A stretch of 64,000 nucleotides of DNA, taken from an uncultured Erythrobacter sp. GTDB taxonomy: Bacteria > Pseudomonadota > Alphaproteobacteria > Sphingomonadales > Sphingomonadaceae. Positions 39,401-47,726 of the stretch are shown piece after piece. The position numbers and the translations under genes were made by a program. Location: assembly GCA_937969505.1 (NCBI GenBank), contig CALBWA010000003.1, positions 1 through 64,000 of the forward strand. Reading direction: 5' to 3'. The notes under the pieces are model-generated. The model made no database searches. It had not been told where the DNA came from and was given only the letters and a program-made list of their open reading frames with translations. Positions within the stretch are counted from its first letter, which is position 1. The number at the start of each line of letters is the position of its first letter.

Positions 39401-39524
39401 TCGAATTGGTTTGCGGGGCGCTCTGATTGTCTTGCGCAAGCGCGCCAGCAGAGCTCAACATCATTGCTGACACGACAGCTGGTGACACCGCCGTGCGCAA
39501 AATCGATTTTACAGAATTTCGCAT
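36456..39524 (-). CDS. TonB-dependent receptor, carbohydrate type
   Basis: 1022 residues. The start follows GGGAGAGG. After the signal peptide (cleaved after ALA) comes a TonB-box region IIVSGIRQSLASALDEKR, the plug with DIGKLPDQNLAEVLENVTGV, and a large barrel ending in VSFKF. The IRxSLxxALxxKR segment and ~1000-residue size mark the receptor subfamily that serves polysaccharide fragments in Caulobacter and sphingomonads. It probably imports large sulfated oligosaccharides into the periplasm. No SusD-like partner is present. A strong terminator follows, so it forms a single-gene unit, upstream of which the kdu genes run in the same direction. Confidence 0.92.
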   Translation of the reverse strand: MRNSVKSILRTAVSPAVVSAMMLSSAGALAQDNQSAPQTNSTENDTGASNEIIVSGIRQSLASALDEKRTTDNIIEVIQAEDIGKLPDQNLAEVLENVTGVQITRDAGVGTGVQIRGTSANRVEINGVSTVGSGTGRSGISFEDLPAALIAAVEVVKVPDAKTIEGSVGGTVNLRTLRPLDINEPLLAVRAQGEYSSLLGTVTPRVSATIGNRWDTGAGEFGIVMSASYAELDVSEFFARVDRDRTVLPGASASSEAFPFLRVQFLDQDVSNQEYTTINWTGSLEWKPSDNTRIYVDATINDQERVEQGSRAFFSGTTSSAVVNNTNNTSFETVDFGTVQGPNGPLVLGEVQAVTSGVLGVGVTANGTIDPNLRTSTTTGSRQTDSTVIAGGLEWEKDRFTVNAEIARSTSKSDFPSLGFQTDFINPNGPQPSLGQSSDNGVPAVFDVSTGVLQFGIAQGLAETPTAEQLLNPANYRIRQVNRGANSNDNSEMAYRLDLSFDSEGALPFFSSIDAGWRYSVASAENIDSSLRNNFTSTASPFFFRPTLDQLSQFVVPGIDNFDSAGGERTLFIPDFLQIDPRASADNPDGVLAAVNAAIEAQNSANGVSLPLISEPTETLTAFFDIEESTLAAYFQGNYDTDFAGMPIRGNIGVRWVSTDIDSVGNNVVNGAVDGVIRQSSSYNFWLPRFSLVAEPAVDLLVRAGISRDLRRPNFDNLSTSVAFGGNASTAVSVGNPNLEPETVWSFDLAGEYYFSDTGFFSLGVFHKRRTNLFAQNTEFPVEVNGPNGIERDITPPCEGGGIFNPFADRNVFSPIQGIGICVPIATTINSDGVATQTGVEVAFQYDLSDFEDSLGFASGFGFIGNFTYQEDGGNVSNFFNGSGGGNALNLLLGRTDTDQSTSTLDDDVVQQLVTLPNLSRYAFNATLFYDKYGLNFRARYSWRSSFRSTDTRRFGLPRIVDDRGQLNASISYELTDQITVGVDGINLLRERNNEFCITEGSLLCQQDFADRRIVGGVSFKF

Positions 39525-39696
39525 TTTCCTCTCCCTTTACGGCAGGCTTGTGCGCCCACCCATTCATTTATTGCAGTCAAAAACCTTTACTTATGCAATC
39601 TCCGCTACCCTTCTGGCATAACGATCATTGCACCGCCGAAGATGTTACCCAGAACGGATATAAGGTCCGCTTGGAAAGCAACTCCTTCCGGATTTG

Positions 39697-40467
39697 TCAT
39701 CGTGCCAGCCACCCGCCGTCGACGGCCAGAATATGACCTTGGACGTAATCGGCCGCCCTGCTGGCCAGAAATACAGCCGCCCCGCCGATGTCCGCAGGAT
39801 CGCCCCAGCGCCCTTCCGGGATGCGTTCCATAATTTGACGATTGCGCGTTTCGTCCGCTTGCAGTGCAGCGGTGTTGTTGGTGGCTATGTAACCTGGCGC
39901 GATGGCATTGACATTGATGCCCTTGGGTGCCCATTCGTTGGCCAAGAGCTTGGTCAATCCGCCCACACCACTTTTTGAAGCGGTGTAGCTTGGCACTCGA
40001 ATGCCGCCCTGAAAAGTCAGCATGGAGGCGATGTTAACGATTTTTCCCCGCGCGCCATCCTGACTGGACCATTTGACCATATGGCGCCCAACAGCTTGGC
40101 TCAGGAAGAACAGCGTCTTCATATTCGTATCGACGACAGCGTCCCAATCATCTTCGGAAAAATCAAGCGCATCCTCGCGCCGGATGATGCCGGCATTGTT
40201 GACCAGAATGTCAACCCGGCCAAGGTCGCTGACTGCTTGATCCACCACGTCCCCCACAGGGGCAATGGAAGAAAGGTCAGCGCTGATCAATGTGGCTTTA
40301 CGACCTTCCGCCCGGACCAGTGACTGCGTCTCTTCCGCCGCACTGCGCCCGACCAGAGCAATATCCGCGCCGGCCTTGGCCAATGCAACTGCTATCCCCT
40401 GACCGATGCCGGTATTGGCCCCGGTGACGATTGCCTTTCGCCCATCGAGATCGAACATGCTGCTCAT
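39697..40467 (-). CDS. kduD: 2-dehydro-3-deoxy-D-gluconate 5-dehydrogenase (KduD-type SDR)
   Basis: About 256 residues, classical short-chain dehydrogenase: [19 protein letters not shown] [14 protein letters not shown] for NAD, NNAG, catalytic Ser ([11 protein letters not shown]) and YTASKSG, ending in the typical [12 protein letters not shown]. The start at 40467 gives a 4-bp ATGA overlap with kduI, better than the ATG 12 bp upstream. KduD reduces 2,5-diketo-3-deoxygluconate (DKII) to 2-keto-3-deoxygluconate, the step after KduI, and so completes processing of unsaturated uronate released by lyases and GH105. KDG kinase and KDPG aldolase are not in this window. Confidence 0.92.
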   Translation of the reverse strand: MSSMFDLDGRKAIVTGANTGIGQGIAVALAKAGADIALVGRSAAEETQSLVRAEGRKATLISADLSSIAPVGDVVDQAVSDLGRVDILVNNAGIIRREDALDFSEDDWDAVVDTNMKTLFFLSQAVGRHMVKWSSQDGARGKIVNIASMLTFQGGIRVPSYTASKSGVGGLTKLLANEWAPKGINVNAIAPGYIATNNTAALQADETRNRQIMERIPEGRWGDPADIGGAAVFLASRAADYVQGHILAVDGGWLAR

Positions 40468-41300
40468 TTCAGCTGACACAGATCAAGAACATTCATGTCG
40501 GTGTAGTCGAGATTCTCGCCACCCATGGCCCAGATGAAGGCATAGCTCTTGGTACCTGAACCCATATGAATTGACCAAGGCGGGCTCATCACGGCCTGCT
40601 CTTTTTCCATGACGATGTGGCGGACTTTGTCCGGCTCGCCCATGTAGTGGAACACGCGTGAATCATCGTCGAAGCCGAAATAGAAATACACTTCGCTGCG
40701 GCGGTCATGCAGATGCGGAGGCATGGTGTTCCAGACACTGCCATCTTCAAGCAGGGTAAGGCCGAGAAGCAGTTGCGAGCTTTCGCAAACACCCGGGATC
40801 ACCAGCTGATAAATCGTCCGTTTGTTGGAAGTTTCCAACGAGCCAAGCTTGAGCGGATTGGCCTCGGCAACGGAAATCTTCTTCAGTTCGCAAGCCTTAT
40901 GGGCGGGTAAGCTGACTAGATAATAGCGCGCCTGATCGCCAGCAAAGGTAACATCACCGGAACCCATCGGGATATACAGGCAATCATGCTGGTCAAGCGT
41001 CGTTTCCACGCCATCGACGGTGATCGTACCTGAGCCGCTGCCAACATTAACGGCTGCCATTTCCCGGCGCTCGAGGAAGGGCTTGCCAGCTGCGCTTTCA
41101 GGTTCGCTCTGAACGGGCAGGGCGACGGATTTGCCGGCTGGAACACAGCCGCCCAGCACAAAGCGTTCGTAATGGGCATAAACAAGGCGCACTTCACCAT
41201 CTGCAAAAAGCTCGGGTACGCGATAGAGCTCTTCAAGCTTATCGTTGGAAATGCCCTCCATCATATCGGGATGGGTTGCATGATAGACCTGCCTGAACAT
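40464..41300 (-). CDS. kduI: 5-dehydro-4-deoxy-D-glucuronate isomerase
   Basis: 278 residues, the normal KduI length. The double-cupin pattern is present with metal-binding [18 protein letters not shown] and the C-terminal [20 protein letters not shown], and the N-terminal [21 protein letters not shown] start. It isomerises the 4-deoxy-5-keto-uronate (DKI), formed spontaneously from the unsaturated uronic acid, to DKII. It is coupled to kduD by a 4-bp overlap. A palindromic ACCGGT operator candidate lies 55 bp upstream (41355-41368). This pair is direct evidence that the substrate polymer is degraded by beta-eliminating lyases. Confidence 0.95.
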   Translation of the reverse strand: MFRQVYHATHPDMMEGISNDKLEELYRVPELFADGEVRLVYAHYERFVLGGCVPAGKSVALPVQSEPESAAGKPFLERREMAAVNVGSGSGTITVDGVETTLDQHDCLYIPMGSGDVTFAGDQARYYLVSLPAHKACELKKISVAEANPLKLGSLETSNKRTIYQLVIPGVCESSQLLLGLTLLEDGSVWNTMPPHLHDRRSEVYFYFGFDDDSRVFHYMGEPDKVRHIVMEKEQAVMSPPWSIHMGSGTKSYAFIWAMGGENLDYTDMNVLDLCQLK

Positions 41301-41354
41301 TCAAAATTCCCTCTGCATTTTCCGAAGCTCGGATTGGCTCTTTGTTGTACTCTT

Positions 41355-41368
41355 GGTAACCGGTGTCA
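41355..41368 (-). promoter_or_regulatory. Candidate LacI/GntR-type operator upstream of kduI
   Basis: On the minus strand TGACACCGGTTACC, centred on ACCGGT, nearly the same as TGACACCGGTATCA at 42362. Both sites flank the uronate gene group, so one regulator, not encoded in the window, may control kduI-kduD and the genes around 42.3 kb. Confidence 0.5.
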
Positions 41369-41420
41369 TCTATGCTTGCAATGTCTCACTCGAGAGTTTT
41401 AACAAGCCAGTTGCCAAGTG

Positions 41421-42221
41421 TTATTTTTTGGTCACAAGAGTGGGGCCAGCTGGCACCAGTTCCAGTTGGATTTTGCCCAGTGCCCCAAATGTAATCTCGC
41501 TGCGCGCGCCCACTTCAGCCTCGTGCACTCCAGTAATCGCTCCCGATGAAATCAAAGTGCCCGCAGGTAAGTCGATGCCGCGTTGCTTTGCGTTCTCAAG
41601 ACAGAAATCCCGGGCTGAAAGTGCACTTTCAAAGGGGTCATCAAGAACCTTGGTTCCAATCAGTTCTCCGTCGATCCAGGTCGCAACTTCGATGGGTTGG
41701 CGATACTCTGCCCAATCGATCAATTCCTTGCCAAGAAGGACGCCATTGTTGTTTCCGAAATCGCAGACAACTGCGAGGGGGCCGTAGTCATTAATGGCTG
41801 GTACAGGGCTGCTTGCAATCTCAGCACCGATGAAAACGCGGTCATCTGAGCGATTATCTGCCAAAAGGAAGACCAGTTCTGGTTCGATGGCGGCAAAACC
41901 ATTTTCGAACACCGGCATCATTGTCCGGCCTTCGCTTTGCTCGACTACCACCGACCTGCTGAATATTGGCCCGGCCAACCATTGCTGGCCAAGCTGGCTG
42001 CGCCATTGCGGTGGAATCCCGCCAACTTTCCAACCTTGGACTGTGTCTGGCCACTGTGCGATCGAATGTGACTGGAGCCGGTAAGCTGAAACGAGGTCGT
42101 TGGGCAGTGTTCCAGGGAAACCGGGCAGGGCTCGAGCCTCCAGCCGCGCCGCCACCAGAGACGCAGATATCTCAAGCCCATCGTTACTCAGGCCTGTTGC
42201 CATGCCACTTTTGGCAGTCAT
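41421..42221 (-). CDS. Fumarylacetoacetase-fold protein, 2-keto-4-pentenoate hydratase-like
   Basis: About 266 residues from the ATG at 42221 (a TTG at 42242 is an alternative). The order of motifs is that of MhpD-type hydratases: YRLQSHSIAQ, GWKVGG near the N terminus, IEPELVFLL with metal-ligand Glu residues, and SGAITGVHEAEVG at the C terminus. Members of this fold add water to, cleave or decarboxylate 2-keto acids with a metal ion. Its place upstream of kduI-kduD suggests a 2-keto-acid from uronate or deoxy-sugar breakdown; a role like the diketo-deoxyrhamnonate hydrolase of non-phosphorylated rhamnose pathways (same fold) is another option. Fold is sure, reaction is not. Confidence 0.8.
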   Translation of the reverse strand: MTAKSGMATGLSNDGLEISASLVAARLEARALPGFPGTLPNDLVSAYRLQSHSIAQWPDTVQGWKVGGIPPQWRSQLGQQWLAGPIFSRSVVVEQSEGRTMMPVFENGFAAIEPELVFLLADNRSDDRVFIGAEIASSPVPAINDYGPLAVVCDFGNNNGVLLGKELIDWAEYRQPIEVATWIDGELIGTKVLDDPFESALSARDFCLENAKQRGIDLPAGTLISSGAITGVHEAEVGARSEITFGALGKIQLELVPAGPTLVTKK

Positions 42222-42360
42222 CAATTCGCGTGGCGAATTCAAAGCTCGACCTGTCGTGTAAAGTTAACAACCCAGTTCATGCTCGCACTCTCCCCCATTG
42301 AGCAATTTGTCAGTCAGTGCTGGCAAGCACTGCTTGCATCGGCCTAGTGTGTGAACATTA

Positions 42361-42389
42361 TTGACACCGGTATCATCTAAGGTCAATAC
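42361..42389 (+). promoter_or_regulatory. Promoter with overlapping ACCGGT operator upstream of the beta-helix gene
   Basis: A -35 candidate TTGACA (42361-42366), a 17-bp spacer and CAATAC (42384-42389) form a plausible promoter. The near-perfect palindrome TGACACCGGTATCA (42362-42375) overlaps the -35 box, the usual place for a repressor. The gene at 42422 starts 32 bp downstream. Confidence 0.5.
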
Positions 42390-42421
42390 CCACTGAGTTA
42401 GTTCCATTTCGGGAGAGAGTG

Positions 42422-44110
42422 ATGACTAGCCTGACACGTGTGTTTTCGTTTTTTCCGAAAGGCTTGTTGCCTGTAGTTGTGTTATCGGGAGCGGTCGCGC
42501 TGCCGGCTCATGCGGAAGATTTGCCCGCCATCCTCGCCGATCAATCAGTGGTGGCACAAAACCCGTTGCCGGACTTTTCTTACGCTGGTTACGGGTTCGG
42601 AACCGCTGAAATTCCGGACGTCGAAAACACGTTGGATGTGGCCGACTTCGGAGCGGTGCCCGATGATGGAAAGGACGATAGCAAGGCGCTACTGGCAGCG
42701 CTGAAGGCTGCGCATGAGGGCGCCGGTCCAGTGCGCGTGCAGTTTCACGCAGGCCGCTATCTGCTCAGCGAAATCCTCTGGATTGAGCGGAGCGGTATAG
42801 TTTTGTCCGGGATGGGCATGGGAGAGGGGGGCACCGAGCTTTACATGCCGCGCCCCCTGAACCAGATTGATGACGGAGGCGCGCTCGACGAAATCCGCAT
42901 CTATCTTGAAGAAAACAACAAATATGAACGCATTCCAGACGCTAATCTGGAGGTGCTTTTCTCGCCATATAGCTGGAGCGCGGGTTTCATATGGGCGCGC
43001 GTGCCCAATGGTCGCCATGCAACATACCTCGAGCGGTATGACAGACCGATCGAGACCGTGACCAAGATTGCCTCAGGCACGCAATTTTCACGCGAGTTGA
43101 TCGTCGATGATACTAGCGCGTTGACCGTTGGCGACGTTCTGCAGATCAATTGGCACAATCGCGCAGGCCCCGATGGACCGCTGGTCAAATCGCTCTACGG
43201 CGATACCAAGGAAAAAATCGGCAGCCGACATTGGGAATTGCCCGACCGCCCTCTGGTTCGTCAGGCGACTAGGATCGAAGCGATCAGCGGCGGCAAGGTA
43301 ACCATCGCGGACCCGTTGCTGCATTCAATCGATCAGGACTTGCCCGCATATTTTTCTTCTTGGGAGCATCTGTCTGATGTTGGGCTACAGGATTTGGCGC
43401 TCGTTTTTCCCGAGAACCCCGATTTTGGACACCACAACGAGAGCGGCTTCAACGGCGTCTATTTCACGGGTGTTCACAATGGTTGGATCCAAAATGTCAG
43501 GATTGCCAATAGCGATAGCGGGATTCTGACCGATGATCTTGCGAATGTGACGATCCGCAATATTGTGACCGAAGGCGATCACACGGCACATTACAGTGTG
43601 CATGTCGGTAATGTGCATAATGTGCTGGTCGAAGATCTTACTGTTTTCAATCCGACGGTCCACGCGCTCAGTTTCAACACACAATCGACAAAGTCGGTTT
43701 ACAAGGATGCGGTCGTCTGGACGACTCCGACGCTTGATCAACATGCAGGCGCCAATCACCAGAATTTGTATGATAACGTGACTGTCCACGTAACGCCTGA
43801 TCGAAAAGCATCCGACGGCACGCCAATGTATGATCTCTACAAGGCCGGAGGGGCGGGCTACTGGCTGCCTGGCCATGGACGATACAATACCGCCTGGAAC
43901 GTGAATGTCGTGGTGGCGAGTGGGGTGGAGCCAGGCGGCGAGATTGTGATCCTGGCCGGTTCTGAAGGGCCTGATGCACGCATTGTCGGGATGCATGGTA
44001 ATCGCACGATACGCCTCGACCACACGCCGGAACCTTATGTAGAAAATTTCAATCAGGCCGTCGAGAACGTTCCGTCATTGTATGCCTATCAACTTAGTCA
44101 GCGTCGATAA
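42422..44110 (+). CDS. Secreted right-handed beta-helix protein, pectate-lyase superfamily, function unknown
   Basis: 562 residues. The ATG at 42422 lies five bases after GGGAGA; signal peptide cleaved after AHA. The domain starts with LDVADFGAVPDDGKDDSKAL, the Pectate_lyase_3 entry pattern, and continues as a long parallel beta-helix (VGLQDLALVFPEN, GWIQNVRIANSDSGI, NVTIRNIVTEG, NVLVEDLTVFNP). His-rich turns occur late (EGDHTAHYSVHVGNVHN). Between residues 165 and 280 an insert breaks the helix. I cannot match it to a named lyase family. Its promoter shares an operator type with kduI, so it may produce or process unsaturated uronate-containing fragments. A GH28/GH55-like hydrolase role is also possible. 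Confidence 0.75.
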   Translation: MTSLTRVFSFFPKGLLPVVVLSGAVALPAHAEDLPAILADQSVVAQNPLPDFSYAGYGFGTAEIPDVENTLDVADFGAVPDDGKDDSKALLAALKAAHEGAGPVRVQFHAGRYLLSEILWIERSGIVLSGMGMGEGGTELYMPRPLNQIDDGGALDEIRIYLEENNKYERIPDANLEVLFSPYSWSAGFIWARVPNGRHATYLERYDRPIETVTKIASGTQFSRELIVDDTSALTVGDVLQINWHNRAGPDGPLVKSLYGDTKEKIGSRHWELPDRPLVRQATRIEAISGGKVTIADPLLHSIDQDLPAYFSSWEHLSDVGLQDLALVFPENPDFGHHNESGFNGVYFTGVHNGWIQNVRIANSDSGILTDDLANVTIRNIVTEGDHTAHYSVHVGNVHNVLVEDLTVFNPTVHALSFNTQSTKSVYKDAVVWTTPTLDQHAGANHQNLYDNVTVHVTPDRKASDGTPMYDLYKAGGAGYWLPGHGRYNTAWNVNVVVASGVEPGGEIVILAGSEGPDARIVGMHGNRTIRLDHTPEPYVENFNQAVENVPSLYAYQLSQRR

Positions 44111-44291
44111 TCCCACCTGCGCGTAAAGCATTGATAAAATTTGTGATAAACGAGCCTTTCTTACAAGTGCGTTGTCAAAACTGCGCAAAATTGATCAGTT
44201 CCGACTTGATACTGAATTCAACAGCATGCAGGGAGGCTTTGGGAAAGTTCAGCGGCATTACTCGCGGCGAACTTAATCAGGGGATTTTCGC

Positions 44292-45089
44292 ATGCATGCA
44301 GCCGAACGCGAAGACATCATTCTTGATGCGTTAAGGAAAAAGGGCTTTACCACGTATCGACACCTTGAGGCGAATGTTGACGCTTCTCCCGCAACCATCA
44401 GGCGCGATCTGGCCCGGTTGGAAAAGCTCGGCAAAATCGTACGCATGCACGGCGGAGCAAAGGCCGTTGAAAGCGACCAAGCCGCTGCAGGAACTCCGGC
44501 CAGTCTGGCGGGTACACCCTTTGAAAAGTCGCTCAAGGAAAACATTTCAGCAAAACTTGCGATCGGCCGGGAGGCTGCGAAACTTTGCCAGCCTGGTGAA
44601 GGGGTCATAATAGACGGCGGAACGACAACCTATCAGATGTGCGAGCACCTAACCGAGCTCAATTTGCAGGTCCTGACCAATTCGCTCCACATCGTGAACG
44701 CGCTTCTCGGGCAGGACGGAACGCAGCTGCTTGTGCCGTCAGGCCCTATCTTCAGGGAACAAAATATCATTCTGGCACCCGCCGGTGAAACCAGCATGCC
44801 GAACTTCCATGCCAGCAAGCTTTTCCTCGGCGCGGCTGCAGTCAGCCCGCGCGGCATGTTTCAGGCGGACGCCTTGCTTGTTGCTAGTCAGCGCAGGTTC
44901 CTTGACCGGACGGACGAAGTCATCCTTGTCGTCGACAGCAGCAAGCTTCAGGCATCTTCCGGAGCCATCGTGTGCGAGTTGAACCGAATTGACCGCATGA
45001 TCACCGATGATGCAGCTGATCATCAATTGATTGACCAGCTGCGCGATGCAGGCCTCGAACAGATCGATATCGTCGAAAGGGCAAACTAG
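44292..45089 (+). CDS. DeoR-family transcriptional regulator, probably of rhamnose catabolism
   Basis: 265 residues. N-terminal winged helix: AEREDIILDALRKKGFTTYR and ASPATIRRDLARLEKLGKI with HGGAK typical of DeoR. The sensor domain contains IDGGTTTYQMCEHL and VLTNSLHIVNALL, the phosphosugar-binding pattern of this family. DeoR repressors respond to phosphorylated sugars, so rhamnulose-1-phosphate is a natural effector here. It stands immediately before the convergent lldD-rhaK operon (6 bp between stops). Its targets may be the TGATT-N15-TGAT elements found upstream of the rhamnose aldolase and GH78 genes, but this link is inference. Confidence 0.88.
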   Translation: MHAAEREDIILDALRKKGFTTYRHLEANVDASPATIRRDLARLEKLGKIVRMHGGAKAVESDQAAAGTPASLAGTPFEKSLKENISAKLAIGREAAKLCQPGEGVIIDGGTTTYQMCEHLTELNLQVLTNSLHIVNALLGQDGTQLLVPSGPIFREQNIILAPAGETSMPNFHASKLFLGAAAVSPRGMFQADALLVASQRRFLDRTDEVILVVDSSKLQASSGAIVCELNRIDRMITDDAADHQLIDQLRDAGLEQIDIVERAN

Positions 45090-45095
45090 CCTGGC

Positions 45096-46238
45096 TTAAT
45101 CGACCAGAATTTCGCTGGTGATCTGGTCGATTGAGGTCGCCCCGGTCAGTGACATAGCCACTTTCATTTCTGCTTCAATCAGTTGCAGCATATGCGAAAT
45201 GCCTGCCTCGCCACGAGCGCCCAATGCATAGGCCCACGCTCGGCCTAGCAACACGCCCTTAGCACCCAGCGCCAACATCCGCACAACGTCCAGCCCGGAC
45301 CGTATGCCTCCGTCGGCCATTACGGTCAGACGGTCTCCGGCAACTTCGGCAATTCGCGGCAGGGCTTGCGCAGTGGAAAGAACCCCATCGAGCTGACGTC
45401 CGCCGTGGTTCGAGACGACAAGGCCGTCAGCCCCAAGGTCAGCCGCGCGCACGGCATCGTCGGGATCAAGAACCCCCTTGATGATCAGCGGTCCTTTCCA
45501 TTCGCTGCGGATGAAGTCGAGATCGTCCCAGGTCACTGAAGGATCAAAATTGCTGCGCATCCATGCGAAGAAATCCTCAATCCCGGAATTGTCCCCCAGC
45601 ACTGGTGCGACATTCCCGAGGCTGTGGGGCCGGCCATTGATCCCAACATCCCATGCCCAATGGGGTCGCATCGCGCCCTGCCATGTCCGACGCATGGCTC
45701 CTGCCAAACCAGGTGCTCCGGCAAGGCCGGAGTGATAATCCCGGTATCTGCTACCGGGCACTGGCATGTCTACTGTGAACACCAGCGCAGTGCAGCGCAC
45801 CGCAACCGCACGCGCCATGAGTTCTCGCATGAAACCGCGATCACGGATCATATAGAGCTGAAACCAGAATGGTGCGCAGCTTGCAGCGGCAACCTCTTCG
45901 AGATCGCAAGCGGATACGGTCGAAAGAGTGAAGGGAATGCCAGCCTTGTTGGCTGCACGCACCGCCTGACACTCGCCGCGCCGCGCGTTCATCCCGGCAA
46001 GCCCGATCGGGGCAAGTGCAACGGGCAGTGCCAATTCCTGATCAAGCAATTGTGTGGAGAGGTCGATTTGAGAGACGTCGCGCAGCACTCTTTGGCGTAA
46101 GGCAACATCTTTCAGATCGGCAACATTGCGTTCAAGCGTCACCTCCGCATAAGAACCTCCGTCGATATATTCGAACAGAAAGTGCGGGAGCCGGCGGCGC
46201 GCGAGTTCGCGGTAATCAATGGCGCTTGCAGCGATCAT
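45096..46238 (-). CDS. lldD: FMN-dependent L-lactate dehydrogenase
   Basis: 380 residues from the ATG at 46238, which gives a 4-bp ATGA overlap with rhaK; an upstream ATG at 46265 would overlap more. The alpha-hydroxy-acid oxidase fold shows [29 protein letters not shown], the active-site [12 protein letters not shown] and [16 protein letters not shown]. It oxidises L-lactate to pyruvate and passes electrons to the respiratory chain at the membrane. In this place it would consume the L-lactate formed from L-lactaldehyde, the product of rhamnulose-1-phosphate cleavage, so it closes the rhamnose pathway. Confidence 0.9.
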   Translation of the reverse strand: MIAASAIDYRELARRRLPHFLFEYIDGGSYAEVTLERNVADLKDVALRQRVLRDVSQIDLSTQLLDQELALPVALAPIGLAGMNARRGECQAVRAANKAGIPFTLSTVSACDLEEVAAASCAPFWFQLYMIRDRGFMRELMARAVAVRCTALVFTVDMPVPGSRYRDYHSGLAGAPGLAGAMRRTWQGAMRPHWAWDVGINGRPHSLGNVAPVLGDNSGIEDFFAWMRSNFDPSVTWDDLDFIRSEWKGPLIIKGVLDPDDAVRAADLGADGLVVSNHGGRQLDGVLSTAQALPRIAEVAGDRLTVMADGGIRSGLDVVRMLALGAKGVLLGRAWAYALGARGEAGISHMLQLIEAEMKVAMSLTGATSIDQITSEILVD

Positions 46239-47635
46239 GCGCTGACCATCTGCGCTTGGTGCCATTCGCTGCGATAGGCATCCAGATCAACGTCCAGTTT
46301 TTCGATCTGGGTAAGACCACCCTTGGGCCGGATGGTCGGATCTATCAGCCTCAACGCACCGAAACTGACATCATTATGGGCGTTGGCGACATAGACCTTT
46401 GATTCTGGCCGGAGGCTAGCGAGCGCTCTTACAAACACTTCCGCTTCAGCGAAGCGGCCTTCGACCAAAAGGCAGTCATGAGAGCCAATCAGATCAAGCG
46501 AGGTGTCTGCTACCAATGCTGCGTACAGACATGCCCCGGCCCGTCGTTCAAACCAATCTTCCGGTCGATTGAGCCACCCTCCTTGACCCTTTGGGAAGGG
46601 GCCATTGCCAGGAGCTAGCGTTGGCAGCACCATGGCGGACTGTGAGAGGACGTTTGGGACTGCGGAGAGCAAGCGTGGCTGATCAGGTTTGATATCAACT
46701 TGTCTGGTGTCGATCTGGATCAGGGTTTCGATTTCCCGCCCGCCCATGAACCGTGCGGAGGGAACAGGATTGCCAAAGGCGTCTACATTCACAAGGCAAT
46801 CGCGCGACTCGGGCAATTGACGCATATCAATGGCGCTTGCGGCCAGACGCATGGCAATGAACCAGGTCCCTGTAGAAAGGATGGTTGCCTCGCGACCTTC
46901 AATCTCGTGAAAACCACGCGCTGCATTCAGTGCTGCGTTGGAATCGTGCAGCCCCGCAAGGATTTTCGCGCTTGCGGGGAGCCCTGTCTTGGCGGCGAGA
47001 TCACCGCGCAACGTTCCGATGACATCGTCTGCGTTGGCCAAGGGGCCAAACCGCTCCGCCCAGCCTCGTTCAAGAGCAAGCTGTGAGAATGTGCCATCGG
47101 CAGGTGCCCACAAATCAGAATGGCAACCCATGCTTGTTGCCTCGGTGCGGGGCTCGCCTGAGAGGAACCATGCCCAATATTGCGCCCATGGCACCAGAGT
47201 TGATTTTTCGACCAGGTCCGGGTGCGATTGCTCAAGCCAATACAATTGCGCACCAAAATTGAGCCCTGCAGGAAGCTTGGGTGAACCCGTTTCTGCAAAG
47301 GGTGTTCTGATTGCGTCGTATTGTGCGCGCAATTTTTGGGGCAGTTCCTGCTCGTAGTCGATCGGTGCAATCGCCAAATCATCGTTGCAGATTGCCGCGA
47401 TGCCCGCACCATGGGCAACCGGAACAATATATTCCACGGGATGACCGGCAAAGCTTGCCAGGGCGGAAGTTAGCCAGCTGGCGATCCCTTCCGCATCAAG
47501 CCTGCGAATGCCATCAATCGTGACAATTTCATTCGGGCGCGTCTCGCGCGCAACCATTTCGCCGGTGCGAGACCACAGGCTCACTTTTGCAAGCGTTTTG
47601 CCGATATCTACAACAATTGCGAAACCGTCTTTCAA
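46235..47635 (-). CDS. rhaK: L-rhamnulokinase (FGGY kinase)
   Basis: 466 residues. FGGY kinase start [15 protein letters not shown], a substrate/ATP region [16 protein letters not shown] and [10 protein letters not shown]. Sequence features differ from xylB (no GQMHG), and the position between rhamnose isomerase/aldolase genes and lldD makes L-rhamnulose the likely substrate; L-fuculose is the alternative within this family. It phosphorylates the ketose in the cytoplasm for the aldolase encoded divergently at 47727. rhaK and lldD overlap by 4 bp. Confidence 0.88.
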   Translation of the reverse strand: MKDGFAIVVDIGKTLAKVSLWSRTGEMVARETRPNEIVTIDGIRRLDAEGIASWLTSALASFAGHPVEYIVPVAHGAGIAAICNDDLAIAPIDYEQELPQKLRAQYDAIRTPFAETGSPKLPAGLNFGAQLYWLEQSHPDLVEKSTLVPWAQYWAWFLSGEPRTEATSMGCHSDLWAPADGTFSQLALERGWAERFGPLANADDVIGTLRGDLAAKTGLPASAKILAGLHDSNAALNAARGFHEIEGREATILSTGTWFIAMRLAASAIDMRQLPESRDCLVNVDAFGNPVPSARFMGGREIETLIQIDTRQVDIKPDQPRLLSAVPNVLSQSAMVLPTLAPGNGPFPKGQGGWLNRPEDWFERRAGACLYAALVADTSLDLIGSHDCLLVEGRFAEAEVFVRALASLRPESKVYVANAHNDVSFGALRLIDPTIRPKGGLTQIEKLDVDLDAYRSEWHQAQMVSA

Positions 47636-47667
47636 AATCCACTCCCATGGGCCATTATGAACTTTAT

Positions 47668-47693
47668 TGATTGCGGATTAGCGAAATTGATTG
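47668..47693 (+). promoter_or_regulatory. Candidate operator TGATT-N15-TGAT between rhaK and rhaD
   Basis: TGATT-GCGGA-TTAGCG-AAAT-TGATTG ends 33 bp before the aldolase start and 32 bp from rhaK. It shares the outer TGATT/TGAT spacing of 20 bp with the sites at 22455 and 28255 but not the TGCGTG core. A direct repeat with this spacing would suit a DeoR-type regulator. Confidence 0.35.
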
Positions 47694-47726
47694 ATCTTGA
47701 AAAGTCCAAATGGTAGCGAGTCTCTT

